Assembly: GCF_030056795.1 (NCBI RefSeq)
Contig: NZ_JASHKQ010000006.1
Span: forward strand, 1 to 64,000
DNA length: 64,000 nucleotides
Source of the DNA: Rhodococcus sp. IEGM 1381
GTDB taxonomy: Bacteria > Actinomycetota > Actinomycetes > Mycobacteriales > Mycobacteriaceae
Direction: 5' to 3'
Position numbers and translations under genes: made by a program
The notes under the pieces: model-generated
Databases searched by the model: none
What the model was told of the DNA's origin: nothing
Seen by the model: only the letters and a program-made list of their open reading frames with translations
Shown here: positions 34,296 to 42,758 of the stretch, piece by piece
Position numbering within the stretch: the first letter of the stretch is position 1
Layout of the letters: each line of letters begins with the position of its first letter

Positions 34296-34705
34296 TCCGA
34301 TTCTATTCCGCCGTCGTCGGTCTACTTGCAATGATGGTGCACACCGTCGCGAATGCCCTCTCCCGCACCGTTTTCGGTGAGCCGATCGGCGGGACCCTGG
34401 AACGTGTCCAGTATTGGTACATGCCGCTGATAGTCCTGTTGGGTTTCGTCATTGCCATGCAGCGCGGTGAGCACGTACGGGCCGACATGTTCTTCAGCAG
34501 ATCCCCTGACGCGTCCAAGCGATACGTCGCCTCGTCCGCCAGCGTGATCTGCGCCGTAGTGTGCCTTTTGACGGCGATCTACTCGTTCGGTCAATTCGCG
34601 AGCTTCTACGACGACGACGCTATCGATCTGGATCCCTTCGTCGATGAAGTCTTCGAGCGCATTCTGATGCCCCACCGTCCGGAGGGTTCGAGCGAGGGAA
34701 CGTAG
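34296..34705 (+). pseudogene. Remnant of a TRAP transporter small permease (DctQ-like)
   Basis: An open frame of about 135 codons with no good start follows the SDR remnant. FYSAVVGLLAMMVHTVANALSR, VFGEPIGGTLERVQYWYMPLIVLLGFVIAMQRGEHVRADMFF and a third hydrophobic segment match DctQ (helices 1-3, with the RGEH motif). The fourth helix is missing: the sequence ends in a charged tail. No DctM or DctP gene follows. An ATG at 34331 would cut helix 1. It looks like decayed DNA from an earlier transport system. Confidence 0.65.
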
Positions 34706-34799
34706 TTCTCGCAGTGCGTGACACGCGGCAGTGACCTGAGGTCACCGCCGCATTGTCGTCTCGGTTCACATCGAGTCGAAAACCATTGACATCATTCGA

Positions 34800-34832
34800 A
34801 TGATAACTATAGTTAGCAGTGATTTGAGTCAC
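34800..34832 (+). promoter_or_regulatory. P450 promoter elements
   Basis: ATGATAACTATAGTTA (34800-34815), with perfect palindrome TAACTATAGTTA, is followed by GTGA-TTTGAG-TCAC (34819-34832), a CRP/GlxR-like core, about 95 bases before the P450 start. Confidence 0.5.
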
Positions 34833-34926
34833 TCTTACTCGGTCGACATCTCGCGCGAACCGAACCGCCACGACTGATGCCTGACTGCACCGATTCTGCT
34901 CGACTCGACATTCAGGAGACGCCAGC

Positions 34927-36195
34927 GTGATCGCCCCAGATTCCCAAGCCACCGCCCCGGACATCCTCTCGCCCGAGTTCCTCGAGAACCCGTATCCGCT
35001 CTACCGCGTTCTGCGAGAGCATCATCCGGCCCTGTATCACGAAGCGACCAAAAGCTTTCTGATCAGTCGGTACGAAGATTGCGCCGAGGCGTTCCGTAGC
35101 GCCAAGTTCTCGAGTCGCAACTACGAATGGCAGCTCGAACCCATCCACGGCCGCACTATTCTCCAGATGGAAGGACGAGAGCACTCGACGCACCGCTCAC
35201 TGCTCAACCCGTTCTTCCGCGGCAACGGACTCGAGAAGTTCATGCCTGCCATCACCCACAACGCGGCCGAATTGATCGGCAGCATCGTCTCGCGCACTGC
35301 CGAGGACCTGATCGGGGCGGTCGCCTCTGACGGCGAGGCCGAGCTCGTCGGCCAGTTCACCAGCCGGTTTCCCATCAACGTGATGGTCGACATGCTCGGG
35401 TTACCCAAGAGCGATCACGAGCGATTCCGGAGTTGGTATTTCTCGATCATGGCCTACCTCAACAACTTGGCCGGGGACCCCGAGATCAACGCCGCCGCCG
35501 AACGCACCCATGAGGAACTGCAGGAGTACATCCTTCCGATAGTTCGCGAACGCCGCTCCGGCGACGGCGACGATCTGCTCTCACGCCTGTGCCGCGCAGA
35601 GGTCGACGGTGAGCAGATGTCCGACGATGAGATCAAAGCATTCGTCAGTCTCCTTCTCGTCGCTGGAGGCGAGACGACCGACAAGGCAATCGCCAGCATG
35701 ATTCGCAATCTGATCGACCATCCCGATCAGATGCGAGCCCTTCGAGAGGATCGCAGCCTCACCGATCGCGTTATCGCCGAGACTCTTCGGCACTCCGGAC
35801 CGGTCCACATGATCATGCGCCAGACCGAAGAGGAGGTGCAGATCGAAAACACGACGATCCCGGCAGGGGCGACATGCATCATGATGCTCGCGGCAGCCAA
35901 CCGCGACGAGCACCAGTTCGCGAATCCGGATGACTTCGACATCTTCCGAACCGACCTCAATGTCGACCGTGCATTCAGCGGCGCAGCAAACCACGTGCAG
36001 TTCATCCTCGGACGCCACTTCTGCGTAGGTTCGATACTCGCGAAGACGGAAATGACCATCGCGCTCGATCTCGTACTCGACACCATGGACTCGATCGAAT
36101 ACCAGGACGGCTTCGTGCCACACGAGAGAGGCCTGTACTCCCGCGGCATCCCCGAACTACGCGTGAAGTTCCAACCGACCGGGAAGTTCGTCTGA
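34927..36195 (+). CDS. Cytochrome P450
   Basis: A 422-residue bacterial P450. I helix VAGGETTDKA is canonical (Glu-Thr pair), ETLRHS is the ExxR motif, and the heme loop is FILGRHFCVGSILA, with Ile in place of the first Gly and the Cys ligand near residue 363. The start is GTG 34927 with AGGAGA upstream. It has no ferredoxin next to it and may use the ferredoxin at 5466. It is transcribed alone from its own promoter; convergent with the mycofactocin SDR. Substrate unknown. Confidence 0.92.
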   Translation: MIAPDSQATAPDILSPEFLENPYPLYRVLREHHPALYHEATKSFLISRYEDCAEAFRSAKFSSRNYEWQLEPIHGRTILQMEGREHSTHRSLLNPFFRGNGLEKFMPAITHNAAELIGSIVSRTAEDLIGAVASDGEAELVGQFTSRFPINVMVDMLGLPKSDHERFRSWYFSIMAYLNNLAGDPEINAAAERTHEELQEYILPIVRERRSGDGDDLLSRLCRAEVDGEQMSDDEIKAFVSLLLVAGGETTDKAIASMIRNLIDHPDQMRALREDRSLTDRVIAETLRHSGPVHMIMRQTEEEVQIENTTIPAGATCIMMLAAANRDEHQFANPDDFDIFRTDLNVDRAFSGAANHVQFILGRHFCVGSILAKTEMTIALDLVLDTMDSIEYQDGFVPHERGLYSRGIPELRVKFQPTGKFV

Positions 36196-36219
36196 CAGAC
36201 CCGCACTGTCGATAGGCCA

Positions 36220-37050
36220 CTACTTTATCAAGACACCGGCATCAACTGGAACCGAAATCCCTGTGACGTAACGGGACTCGTCCCCCGCCAGAAACAGCAC
36301 TGCGTTGCTGACGTCGTCGACCTGCACATAGGGAATGTCCAGCACATGCATGTCATGGAGCAGCGGAACTACTTGTTCGCGAGTCGGCGCATCCTCGTCG
36401 GGCAGGAACAGCTTGTAGATGGCGTCGTTCAGCAACATTCGGGTGTCGACGTTCGTCGGATTGACCGTGTTCACTCGGATGTTGTGCGGCCCCAACTCAT
36501 TGGCGAGACTCTTCATCAGTCCCACCACACCATGCTTGGCTGCCGTGTAGTGCGCGTTGTACGGCAGTCCTTTCATACCGGCGACCGAGCTGATCAACAC
36601 CATCGAGCCGCCCTTGCCACCCGCAAGAATGTGCGGAGTCGCCGCAGTCGTCGTGTTCCACACCCCGGTCAGATTGGTCTCGATCATGTTGTGCCAGTTC
36701 TGTGCCGACAACTTATGAGTCGTTCCACTTCCGGCGATACCCGCATTCGCGACGACGATATCGAGTCTGCCGAGTTGGGCGACCCCTGCATCGACGGCGG
36801 CCTTCAATGCTTCCAGGTTGCGCACGTCCGTCTTCGACGCAAGAATTCGCCGATCCAACTGCTCGACGAGGCGGACCGTTTCGGCCAGGTCCTCCTCGGT
36901 TGCCAGATCGTAACCGACAGTGTCGACATCGGCACAGGCGTCAACCGCAATGAGGTCCGCGCCCTCCGCCGCGAATCGAAGCGCGTGATTTCGTCCTTGA
37001 CCCCGTGCAGCGCCGGTGATGAGTACTACGCGACCCTCGAATCGACTCAT
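36220..37050 (-). CDS. Mycofactocin-coupled short-chain dehydrogenase
   Basis: A 276-residue SDR with the mycofactocin-subfamily marks TGAARGQGRNHA, the DACADVDTVGYDLATEEDL insertion, NAGIAG, Ser in LISSVAG and YTAAKHG. It is about as long as, and similar throughout to, the protein at 14154. ATG 37050 overlaps the livF stop (ATGA), so this redox enzyme is made with the transporter. It probably oxidises a secondary alcohol soon after uptake. Confidence 0.9.
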   Translation of the reverse strand: MSRFEGRVVLITGAARGQGRNHALRFAAEGADLIAVDACADVDTVGYDLATEEDLAETVRLVEQLDRRILASKTDVRNLEALKAAVDAGVAQLGRLDIVVANAGIAGSGTTHKLSAQNWHNMIETNLTGVWNTTTAATPHILAGGKGGSMVLISSVAGMKGLPYNAHYTAAKHGVVGLMKSLANELGPHNIRVNTVNPTNVDTRMLLNDAIYKLFLPDEDAPTREQVVPLLHDMHVLDIPYVQVDDVSNAVLFLAGDESRYVTGISVPVDAGVLIK

Positions 37051-37763
37051 GCCTCCAACGCCGCCTCACCGAGGAACGCCAAGACCACGGACGAGTGGGA
37101 CCTGGCTTCCTCGACACTCCCGGAGTAGACCGATTCACCGCGGTTGACCACAACGACATCGTCGGCAACGCGTAACCCGGCTTCCGCGTTCTGCTCCACC
37201 ATCAGCACACCCAACCCCCGGTCCGCGATCTCGCGGACGCTGCCCATGACGGTATCGACGATGGCAGGCGCGAGACCCATCGACGGCTCGTCCATCATGA
37301 TGTATTTCGGGTCGGATATCAGGCCTCGGCCGAAGGCGAGCATCTGTTGCTCGCCACCACTGAGCAGTCCCGCCGGACCGTCCTTGCGTTCACGCAGAAT
37401 CGGGAACAGCTCGTAGGCGAGTTCGGTGTTCTGGGAGCGCTTCTCGCTCGTCGAGGTGTATCCCCCGATTCGCAGGTTCTCGGCCACGCTGAGCGATCCG
37501 AAGACCTGGCGGCCCTCGGGAACCAGCGAAATACCGTGCTTGACGACGCGGTGGGCCTTGAGACCGACGAGCGACTCACCGTCGAGCACGATCGTGCCCG
37601 CTGTGGGTTGCACCAAGCCTGCAATGGTTCGCAGCGTCGTACTCTTGCCGGCACCGTTCGCGCCGAGTACCAGCGTTATTCGGCCGGGTTGGACCGTCAG
37701 TCCGATGTTCGTGACCGCACTGACCTTGCCGTATCGAACGTGGAGATCACTGACTTCGAGCAT
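37047..37763 (-). CDS. livF: Branched-chain-type ABC transporter ATPase LivF
   Basis: A 238-residue ATPase: Walker A GANGAGKST, signature LSGGEQQMLAFGRGL, Walker B YIMMDEPSMGLAP. The short form without extra C-terminal domain is typical of LivF. ATG 37763 has GAGGAG upstream and lies inside livG, overlapping it by 17 bases. Works with LivG, LivH, LivM and the binding lipoprotein at 40431. Liv-type systems also import aromatic and alicyclic acids. Confidence 0.92.
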   Translation of the reverse strand: MLEVSDLHVRYGKVSAVTNIGLTVQPGRITLVLGANGAGKSTTLRTIAGLVQPTAGTIVLDGESLVGLKAHRVVKHGISLVPEGRQVFGSLSVAENLRIGGYTSTSEKRSQNTELAYELFPILRERKDGPAGLLSGGEQQMLAFGRGLISDPKYIMMDEPSMGLAPAIVDTVMGSVREIADRGLGVLMVEQNAEAGLRVADDVVVVNRGESVYSGSVEEARSHSSVVLAFLGEAALEA

Positions 37764-38574
37764 CCTGGGCTCCTCGCTTTCCGAGATAAGCTTCCTGCAC
37801 ACTGGGTTCGCGAACCACGTCCTGAGGCTTTCCCTGGGCAATCAGAACGCCGAAGTTCATGGCTATCAACGTGTCACACGTATCGACCATCATCTGCACG
37901 TCGTGTTCCACGAGGAGCTGCGTCAAACCCTCTTCACGCAACTTCTTCAGAAGCGAGGAGACATCCTCGCGTTCGGACTTGTTCATACCCGCGGTTGGCT
38001 CGTCGAGCAGAAGAAGTCTGGGAGACATCGCAATTGCACGTGCGATCTCCACCCGGCGCTGCAGCCCGTAGGACAACTCTCCCGGCCGGATGTCCTCCAG
38101 CCCGGTGAGCCCGGTGCGCTCGAGCGCCTCCGCGACCGCGGCCCTCGACCTGTTCAGCAACGCCTTGCGCCCCAGTAGCAGTTCGCGCATCCCGCCCTGT
38201 TCAGCCCCGAGGTCGGCACCGAGCGCGACGTTCTCCCGCACCGTCAGATCGGGGAGCAGCCGGACCGTTTGGAACGTACGCGCGATGCCGAGTTTGGCGA
38301 CCTTCTGCGCTGACACCTTGGCAAACGGCTCACCCTCGAATGTGAGGGTGCCACGCGTGAGCGGGGTCAATCTCGTCACTGCTGCGAGCAGAGTGCTCTT
38401 GCCGGATCCGTTGGGACCGAGGATGCCGAAGATCTTGCCGCGAGTGATGTCGAACGAAATACCGTCGACCGCCTTTATACCGCCGTAATGCACGGCAACG
38501 TCGTCGATCCCGAGGACCACGTCGGTTGTCGATTCGTTCAGCGTCGCCTCACGCGATCTCGAGTCGGTCGTCAT
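37747..38574 (-). CDS. livG: Branched-chain-type ABC transporter ATPase LivG
   Basis: A 275-residue ATPase with Walker A GPNGSGKST, signature LSYGLQRRVEIARA and Walker B LLLLDEPTAGM, plus the C-terminal tail (GKPQDVVREPSVQEAYLG) normal for LivG. An N-terminal extension of about 18 residues precedes the domain. ATG overlaps the livM stop. Confidence 0.92.
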   Translation of the reverse strand: MTTDSRSREATLNESTTDVVLGIDDVAVHYGGIKAVDGISFDITRGKIFGILGPNGSGKSTLLAAVTRLTPLTRGTLTFEGEPFAKVSAQKVAKLGIARTFQTVRLLPDLTVRENVALGADLGAEQGGMRELLLGRKALLNRSRAAVAEALERTGLTGLEDIRPGELSYGLQRRVEIARAIAMSPRLLLLDEPTAGMNKSEREDVSSLLKKLREEGLTQLLVEHDVQMMVDTCDTLIAMNFGVLIAQGKPQDVVREPSVQEAYLGKRGAQDARSQ

Positions 38575-39503
38575 GGCTTGTCTCCTGCCTTGGCCAGATC
38601 CAGCTTCTCGACGGCATCATCGGGCGCTTTCACGCGTGCATCTCCCGCAAGCCGCCTGGCCTTGGATTTACGAACGAGATCGAGGACCGTTCCATAGATT
38701 CCACCTGGGACGTACACGGCGGCGATGGCGACAATGATGCCGTAGACGATCGCCTGATACTGCCCGACGATTTCCAGGTAGTACGGAAGCCAGGTGAAGA
38801 TGACGGCTCCGATGACGATACCCAGCCACGATCTTCCGCCGCCGACGATGATGATGGTCAGCCCGAGCACGACCAGCGGGAAACCGATGCTCTCGGGTGC
38901 CACCGTCGTCCGCAGCAACACATTGATAGCGCCGCCGAGCGCACCGATGAATCCGCTGATCACGAAGGACGAGATGCGGTAGCGAGAAACATTCACACCC
39001 ATCGACGACGCCAGTTCCGGGTCCTCACGAACCGCATCGATACGACGACCCAGCCTGCCTCGCTCACTGAGTGCCAGCAGCGCCACCACCAGTACCGTGA
39101 TTGCGATGATATGGCCGATCGTCAACTGCGGGTAAGCCAGTGCTCCGAACAGTCCGACGGAGGCACCGGTGAAAGCGCCGCCGTTGTGCGCGACGACCGT
39201 GATGATCAGGTCGAAAGACACCGTCGCCATCGCGAGATAGAGACCGTTGAGCCGCTGCACCAGCAGTGCAAGTAGAAAGCCGATCACACCGCACACGATC
39301 ATGATCGCCGCGATCGCCGCGAACGACGAGAAACCGTATCGAATGACGAAGATTGCGGCCCCGTAGGACCCGAGACCGTAGAAGCCTGCACCCGCGAACG
39401 AGAAGACACCCATCCTGAGCTGCACCTGGATGCTGAGGGCTAGCAAAAGCACAGTGAAGGTGCTTTGGAACAGGACGATATGAGAGTAGTAGAAGGTACT
39501 CAT
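38571..39503 (-). CDS. livM: Branched-chain-type ABC transporter permease LivM
   Basis: A 310-residue membrane protein with about eight to nine hydrophobic segments and the cytoplasmic coupling segment GRRIDAVREDPELASSMGVNVSRYR, the LivM signature. ATG 39503 overlaps the livH stop; the longer open frame is a shadow. Ends in a charged tail of about 40 residues. Confidence 0.9.
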   Translation of the reverse strand: MSTFYYSHIVLFQSTFTVLLLALSIQVQLRMGVFSFAGAGFYGLGSYGAAIFVIRYGFSSFAAIAAIMIVCGVIGFLLALLVQRLNGLYLAMATVSFDLIITVVAHNGGAFTGASVGLFGALAYPQLTIGHIIAITVLVVALLALSERGRLGRRIDAVREDPELASSMGVNVSRYRISSFVISGFIGALGGAINVLLRTTVAPESIGFPLVVLGLTIIIVGGGRSWLGIVIGAVIFTWLPYYLEIVGQYQAIVYGIIVAIAAVYVPGGIYGTVLDLVRKSKARRLAGDARVKAPDDAVEKLDLAKAGDKP

Positions 39504-40390
39504 ACGCGCCGCACCTCCTGACGACCGAAGAGACCCTGCGGACGCAGCAGCAGCACCAGGAAGATCATGCCGAAGCAGACTGCATCGACCCATCCCCCAC
39601 CGGTGAATCGCAGCACCAACGTCTCGGACAGCGCGAGGATGTATGCGCCGGCCGCGACACCTGCGGTACTGCCGACGCCACCGAGGATGATCACCGCGAA
39701 AGCCTTGATCAGCAGTGTTTCACCGCTTTCCGGTGTGATCGCTCCGAGATTGAAGGTGAGAAGCGCTCCGGCCAGACCGGCAAGACCGCCGGCGAACGCC
39801 ATGGTCGCGAATGACAGTTTGCGTCGATCGACTCCCATCAGAGCTGCGGTTTCGGAATCGACACCGATGGCCCGCAAAGCCAAGCCCGCCATCGACTTCC
39901 GCAGCCAGATCGCCATTCCGACGGTGAGAACGACAGCGGACAGGACGATCACCAATCCGGTGTTCGATATCCGCAAGCCCAAGAACGAGAAGACCCGAAC
40001 GGCGTAGGAGCTGTTCGAGAAGCCGAACGGCTCACTCTTGGTGACGTACTGGGCGATCGCAAGCGGAATGGCAGCCACGCCGATGCCGCCGATCAGAATT
40101 TGCAGCTCTGCTATCCGGTGAGTCTTCGCTCTTCTCAGAATCGGTTGGAAGGCAAGCACTTCGATCGCGATGGACAAGAGTGCGCCCACGATCACCGACA
40201 CTGCGATAACGCCGATCATCGGGAGTTGCTGGTCTTTTACCACTAGATAGCCGACGAACCCAGCGAACATGAAGATCGCACCGTGGGCGAAGTTGAGGAT
40301 CCCGACGGTACCCCACACCAGGGACATGCCGAGACAGAAGAGTACGTAGATCGATCCGAGAATCGCCGCGTCGACGAGTGTCTGCCCCAT
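39500..40390 (-). CDS. livH: Branched-chain-type ABC transporter permease LivH
   Basis: A 296-residue membrane protein. GILNFAHGAIFMFAGF near residue 30 and LALRAIGVDSETAALMGVDRRK (coupling helix) near 175 are LivH markers. It starts 40 bases after the binding-lipoprotein stop, so livK-like, livH, livM, livG, livF and the mycofactocin SDR form one operon. Confidence 0.9.
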   Translation of the reverse strand: MGQTLVDAAILGSIYVLFCLGMSLVWGTVGILNFAHGAIFMFAGFVGYLVVKDQQLPMIGVIAVSVIVGALLSIAIEVLAFQPILRRAKTHRIAELQILIGGIGVAAIPLAIAQYVTKSEPFGFSNSSYAVRVFSFLGLRISNTGLVIVLSAVVLTVGMAIWLRKSMAGLALRAIGVDSETAALMGVDRRKLSFATMAFAGGLAGLAGALLTFNLGAITPESGETLLIKAFAVIILGGVGSTAGVAAGAYILALSETLVLRFTGGGWVDAVCFGMIFLVLLLRPQGLFGRQEVRRV

Positions 40391-40430
40391 GACTCTCAGA
40401 TCACCTCATCTCGTGAGTGGTCCATGTATC

Positions 40431-41594
40431 TCATTCCGCCAGCAGCCCTTCCGAGGTCCCGTCCCATTCGACGACTACCCCAGCGACCCGCTGGTCGTTG
40501 CCCTCGAACGTCACTGGGCCGACTGCACCATCGAAGCCGGCGGCGGCTACGGCGTCGAGGCCGTTCTTGATGTCCTCACGAGACGCTCCCCCGGATTCCT
40601 TGATTGCGCGGGCGATCATCCACGCTGCGTCGTAGCCTTCCGCCGCATAGTTGAGTGGGTTCTTGCCGTATTTGGCGTTGTACGCCTCGACGAACGTGAC
40701 CGAGGATGGCGCAGTCTGCAGGTAGTTGAAGTCAGTGGCCCAGAACATTCCGGCCCCGGCAGGTCCGGCAGGCGCGAGGTTGCCGGCACCCGCGGCGGGG
40801 TTTCCGACGGCCGGGCCGTCGAAGCCGGCCTGTCGAAGCTGCGACATCGCCGTCGAATTCTGCGCGCCGACCAAGAGGAACACCACAGCATCCGGCTTCT
40901 CACCGACGATCTTGGTGATGGTGGACGCGAAGTCCTGCGTCGTCGACTGCACGCTCGTGCTCGACAGAATTTCGAGGTCCTCGCTCTCCTGCATCGCGGG
41001 CAGCTGATTCTCCGCTATTTCGGCAAGAGTCGGCTGACCTGCGTTGTACAGCACGCTGATTCGCTTGGCGCCCAGCTCTTTCAGATGGTCGATGGCCTTC
41101 GGGAAATAAGTTTCCTGTGGGGCTGTCGAACGGAACGTGTAATCGCCGATGACGACGCCGTCGCTGCCGGACTGGGTGAAGACGATCGGTGTTTTGGAGG
41201 ACTCCGCGATCGGTGCCACTGCGACGGACTGCGCGCCCGACACGGTTCCGAGAATTGCTGCGACGTTGGGGTTCGCAATGCCCTCGGTAACCTGGCTCGC
41301 CGCGGTCTGCGCGTCGCCTGCGGTGTCTCGACTGTCGAGCTTGACGATGGAATCCCCGAGGAACTTCTGTTGATTTATCTCTTCGACTGCCAGCTCGATC
41401 CCCTCGAGCTGCGACCCGCCCACATAGGTGAGAGCGCCGGTCTTGTCGGTCGTCGACAGGAGGGTTATCTCGGACGGCATCTCCCCCGAGGCCGTTGCAC
41501 CGGATGGTCCGGACCCACTGCATGCCGCTACCGACAGCATGGTTCCGGTCAACCCCACCAGGATCAGCCTGCCGGGACCAGTGGTGAATTTCAT
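40431..41594 (-). CDS. Liv-type ABC substrate-binding lipoprotein
   Basis: A 387-residue lipoprotein: signal peptide with lipobox SVAAC, then a type 1 periplasmic-binding fold (SQLEGIELAVEEIN, AAILGTVSGAQSVAVAP, PIVFTQSGSDG, NYAAEGYDAAWMI). AGGAGG sits just before ATG 41594. It is the binding partner of the adjacent LivHMGF and paralogue of the orphan at 7393. Residues around the ligand pocket differ from amino-acid-binding LivJ types as far as can be judged, so a hydrophobic acid ligand is possible. Confidence 0.92.
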   Translation of the reverse strand: MKFTTGPGRLILVGLTGTMLSVAACSGSGPSGATASGEMPSEITLLSTTDKTGALTYVGGSQLEGIELAVEEINQQKFLGDSIVKLDSRDTAGDAQTAASQVTEGIANPNVAAILGTVSGAQSVAVAPIAESSKTPIVFTQSGSDGVVIGDYTFRSTAPQETYFPKAIDHLKELGAKRISVLYNAGQPTLAEIAENQLPAMQESEDLEILSSTSVQSTTQDFASTITKIVGEKPDAVVFLLVGAQNSTAMSQLRQAGFDGPAVGNPAAGAGNLAPAGPAGAGMFWATDFNYLQTAPSSVTFVEAYNAKYGKNPLNYAAEGYDAAWMIARAIKESGGASREDIKNGLDAVAAAGFDGAVGPVTFEGNDQRVAGVVVEWDGTSEGLLAE

Positions 41595-41614
41595 CGTTCC
41601 TCCTATTTCATGGC

Positions 41615-41680
41615 AATGATGCGCATGAACTCGTGATCGCTGTCACAGTAAGTCCAATTCATTCAGTTGTCCAGATCACA
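41615..41680. promoter_or_regulatory. livK-like promoter: shared 12-mer, CRP-like site, second half-site
   Basis: In order: AATGATGCGCAT (41615-41626), identical to 8565-8576; GTGA-TCGCTG-TCAC (41633-41646), a full CRP/GlxR core; and GTTGTCCAGATCACA (41666-41680), 13 of 15 bases identical to 5373-5387 in the P450/ferredoxin gap. Confidence 0.55.
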
Positions 41681-41732
41681 CCGACTGACGGAATTGCTGC
41701 ATAGCGACTGGGCGGACCAAAGGGTTGCGGCG

Positions 41733-41756
41733 AATCATTATCATTGATTAAGGTGA
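41733..41756. promoter_or_regulatory. AT-rich element ahead of esterase/Baeyer-Villiger operon
   Basis: AATCATTATCAT followed by TGATTAAGGTGA nearly repeats the element at 10966-10988 ahead of the alcohol dehydrogenase (one-base gap), so the two promoters probably bind the same protein. Confidence 0.5.
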
Positions 41757-41821
41757 GCTGCATCACGATGCCCTTGCCCACCCACCTCGCGTCTCGCGAT
41801 CACCATCGAAGGAGTCACGTC

Positions 41822-42748
41822 TTGGCACTCGACGACGCCACCGCCGCCTTTCTCGCGCAAGCCGCTGAGGGGGGCGGCAAAGCACTGCACGAAATGACGC
41901 CCACCGAGGCCCGTCTGATGAACGACAGTTTCATCGGCCTCTACGGCCCCGGTCCCGACATGGACAACGTGGAAAACGTGACGGTCGCCGGCGCGGACGG
42001 CCACGACATCGACGTCCGGGTGCTTACCCCCTCCTCCGAACCCCGCGGTGTGCTCGTGTACTTCCACGGCGGTGGCTGGGTCGTCGGAAACCCCGATCAG
42101 TTCGACACGCTCGCCCGAAAGATCGCCGTCGAGACCGACTGTGTCGTCGTCCTGCCCGACTACCGACTCGCGCCAGAACACGTCTATCCGGCTGCAGCTG
42201 ACGATGCGTGGGACGTACTGCAGTGGAGCGCATCCCGGTTCGACGCCGGACTACCGTTGATGGTCGGAGGAGACAGCTCGGGAGGCAACCTGGCCGCAGT
42301 CGTCGCCCAGCGTTCGGTGCGCGAGAACGGGCCGAAGGTAGCTCTCCAGGTCTTGGTCTATCCAGTCACAGACCACGATTTCGACAGCGCGTCGTATGCG
42401 GACGCTTCCAACCAGCTGATGCTCGATCGCACCGCGATGATGTGGTTCTGGGACCTCTACACACCCGAGGCCGAGGCGCGGACCAACTGGGACGTGTCCC
42501 CGCTTCGCGGCGACGTGACCGATGTTGCACCGGCCGTAATCCTCCTCGCCGAGCACGACGTGCTGCGCGACGAAGGTCAGAAGTACGCCGACAAGCTAAG
42601 TGCTGCAGGCATTCCTGTCAGTCTCAGAGTCTTCGACGGCCAAATGCACGGCTTCTTCCAATTCGTCAACATTCTCCCCGGTGCCCAAGACGGTATCTCC
42701 TACGTGGGCGACGCAGTTCGTGCCCACCTCGACACAGTGAGCGCGTGA
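41822..42748 (+). CDS. HSL-type alpha/beta hydrolase (esterase/lactonase)
   Basis: A 308-residue hormone-sensitive-lipase family hydrolase: oxyanion motif YFHGGGWVVG, nucleophile GDSSGGN near residue 155, acid Asp in LAEHDVLRDEG near 245 and His in QMHGFF near 278. The start is TTG 41822, set by AAGGAG eight bases upstream; the in-frame ATG at 41744 lies in the promoter element. It is followed ten bases later by a Baeyer-Villiger monooxygenase, so hydrolysis of the ester or lactone that enzyme makes is its likely job. Confidence 0.9.
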   Translation: MALDDATAAFLAQAAEGGGKALHEMTPTEARLMNDSFIGLYGPGPDMDNVENVTVAGADGHDIDVRVLTPSSEPRGVLVYFHGGGWVVGNPDQFDTLARKIAVETDCVVVLPDYRLAPEHVYPAAADDAWDVLQWSASRFDAGLPLMVGGDSSGGNLAAVVAQRSVRENGPKVALQVLVYPVTDHDFDSASYADASNQLMLDRTAMMWFWDLYTPEAEARTNWDVSPLRGDVTDVAPAVILLAEHDVLRDEGQKYADKLSAAGIPVSLRVFDGQMHGFFQFVNILPGAQDGISYVGDAVRAHLDTVSA

Positions 42749-42758
42749 AAGGAACATC

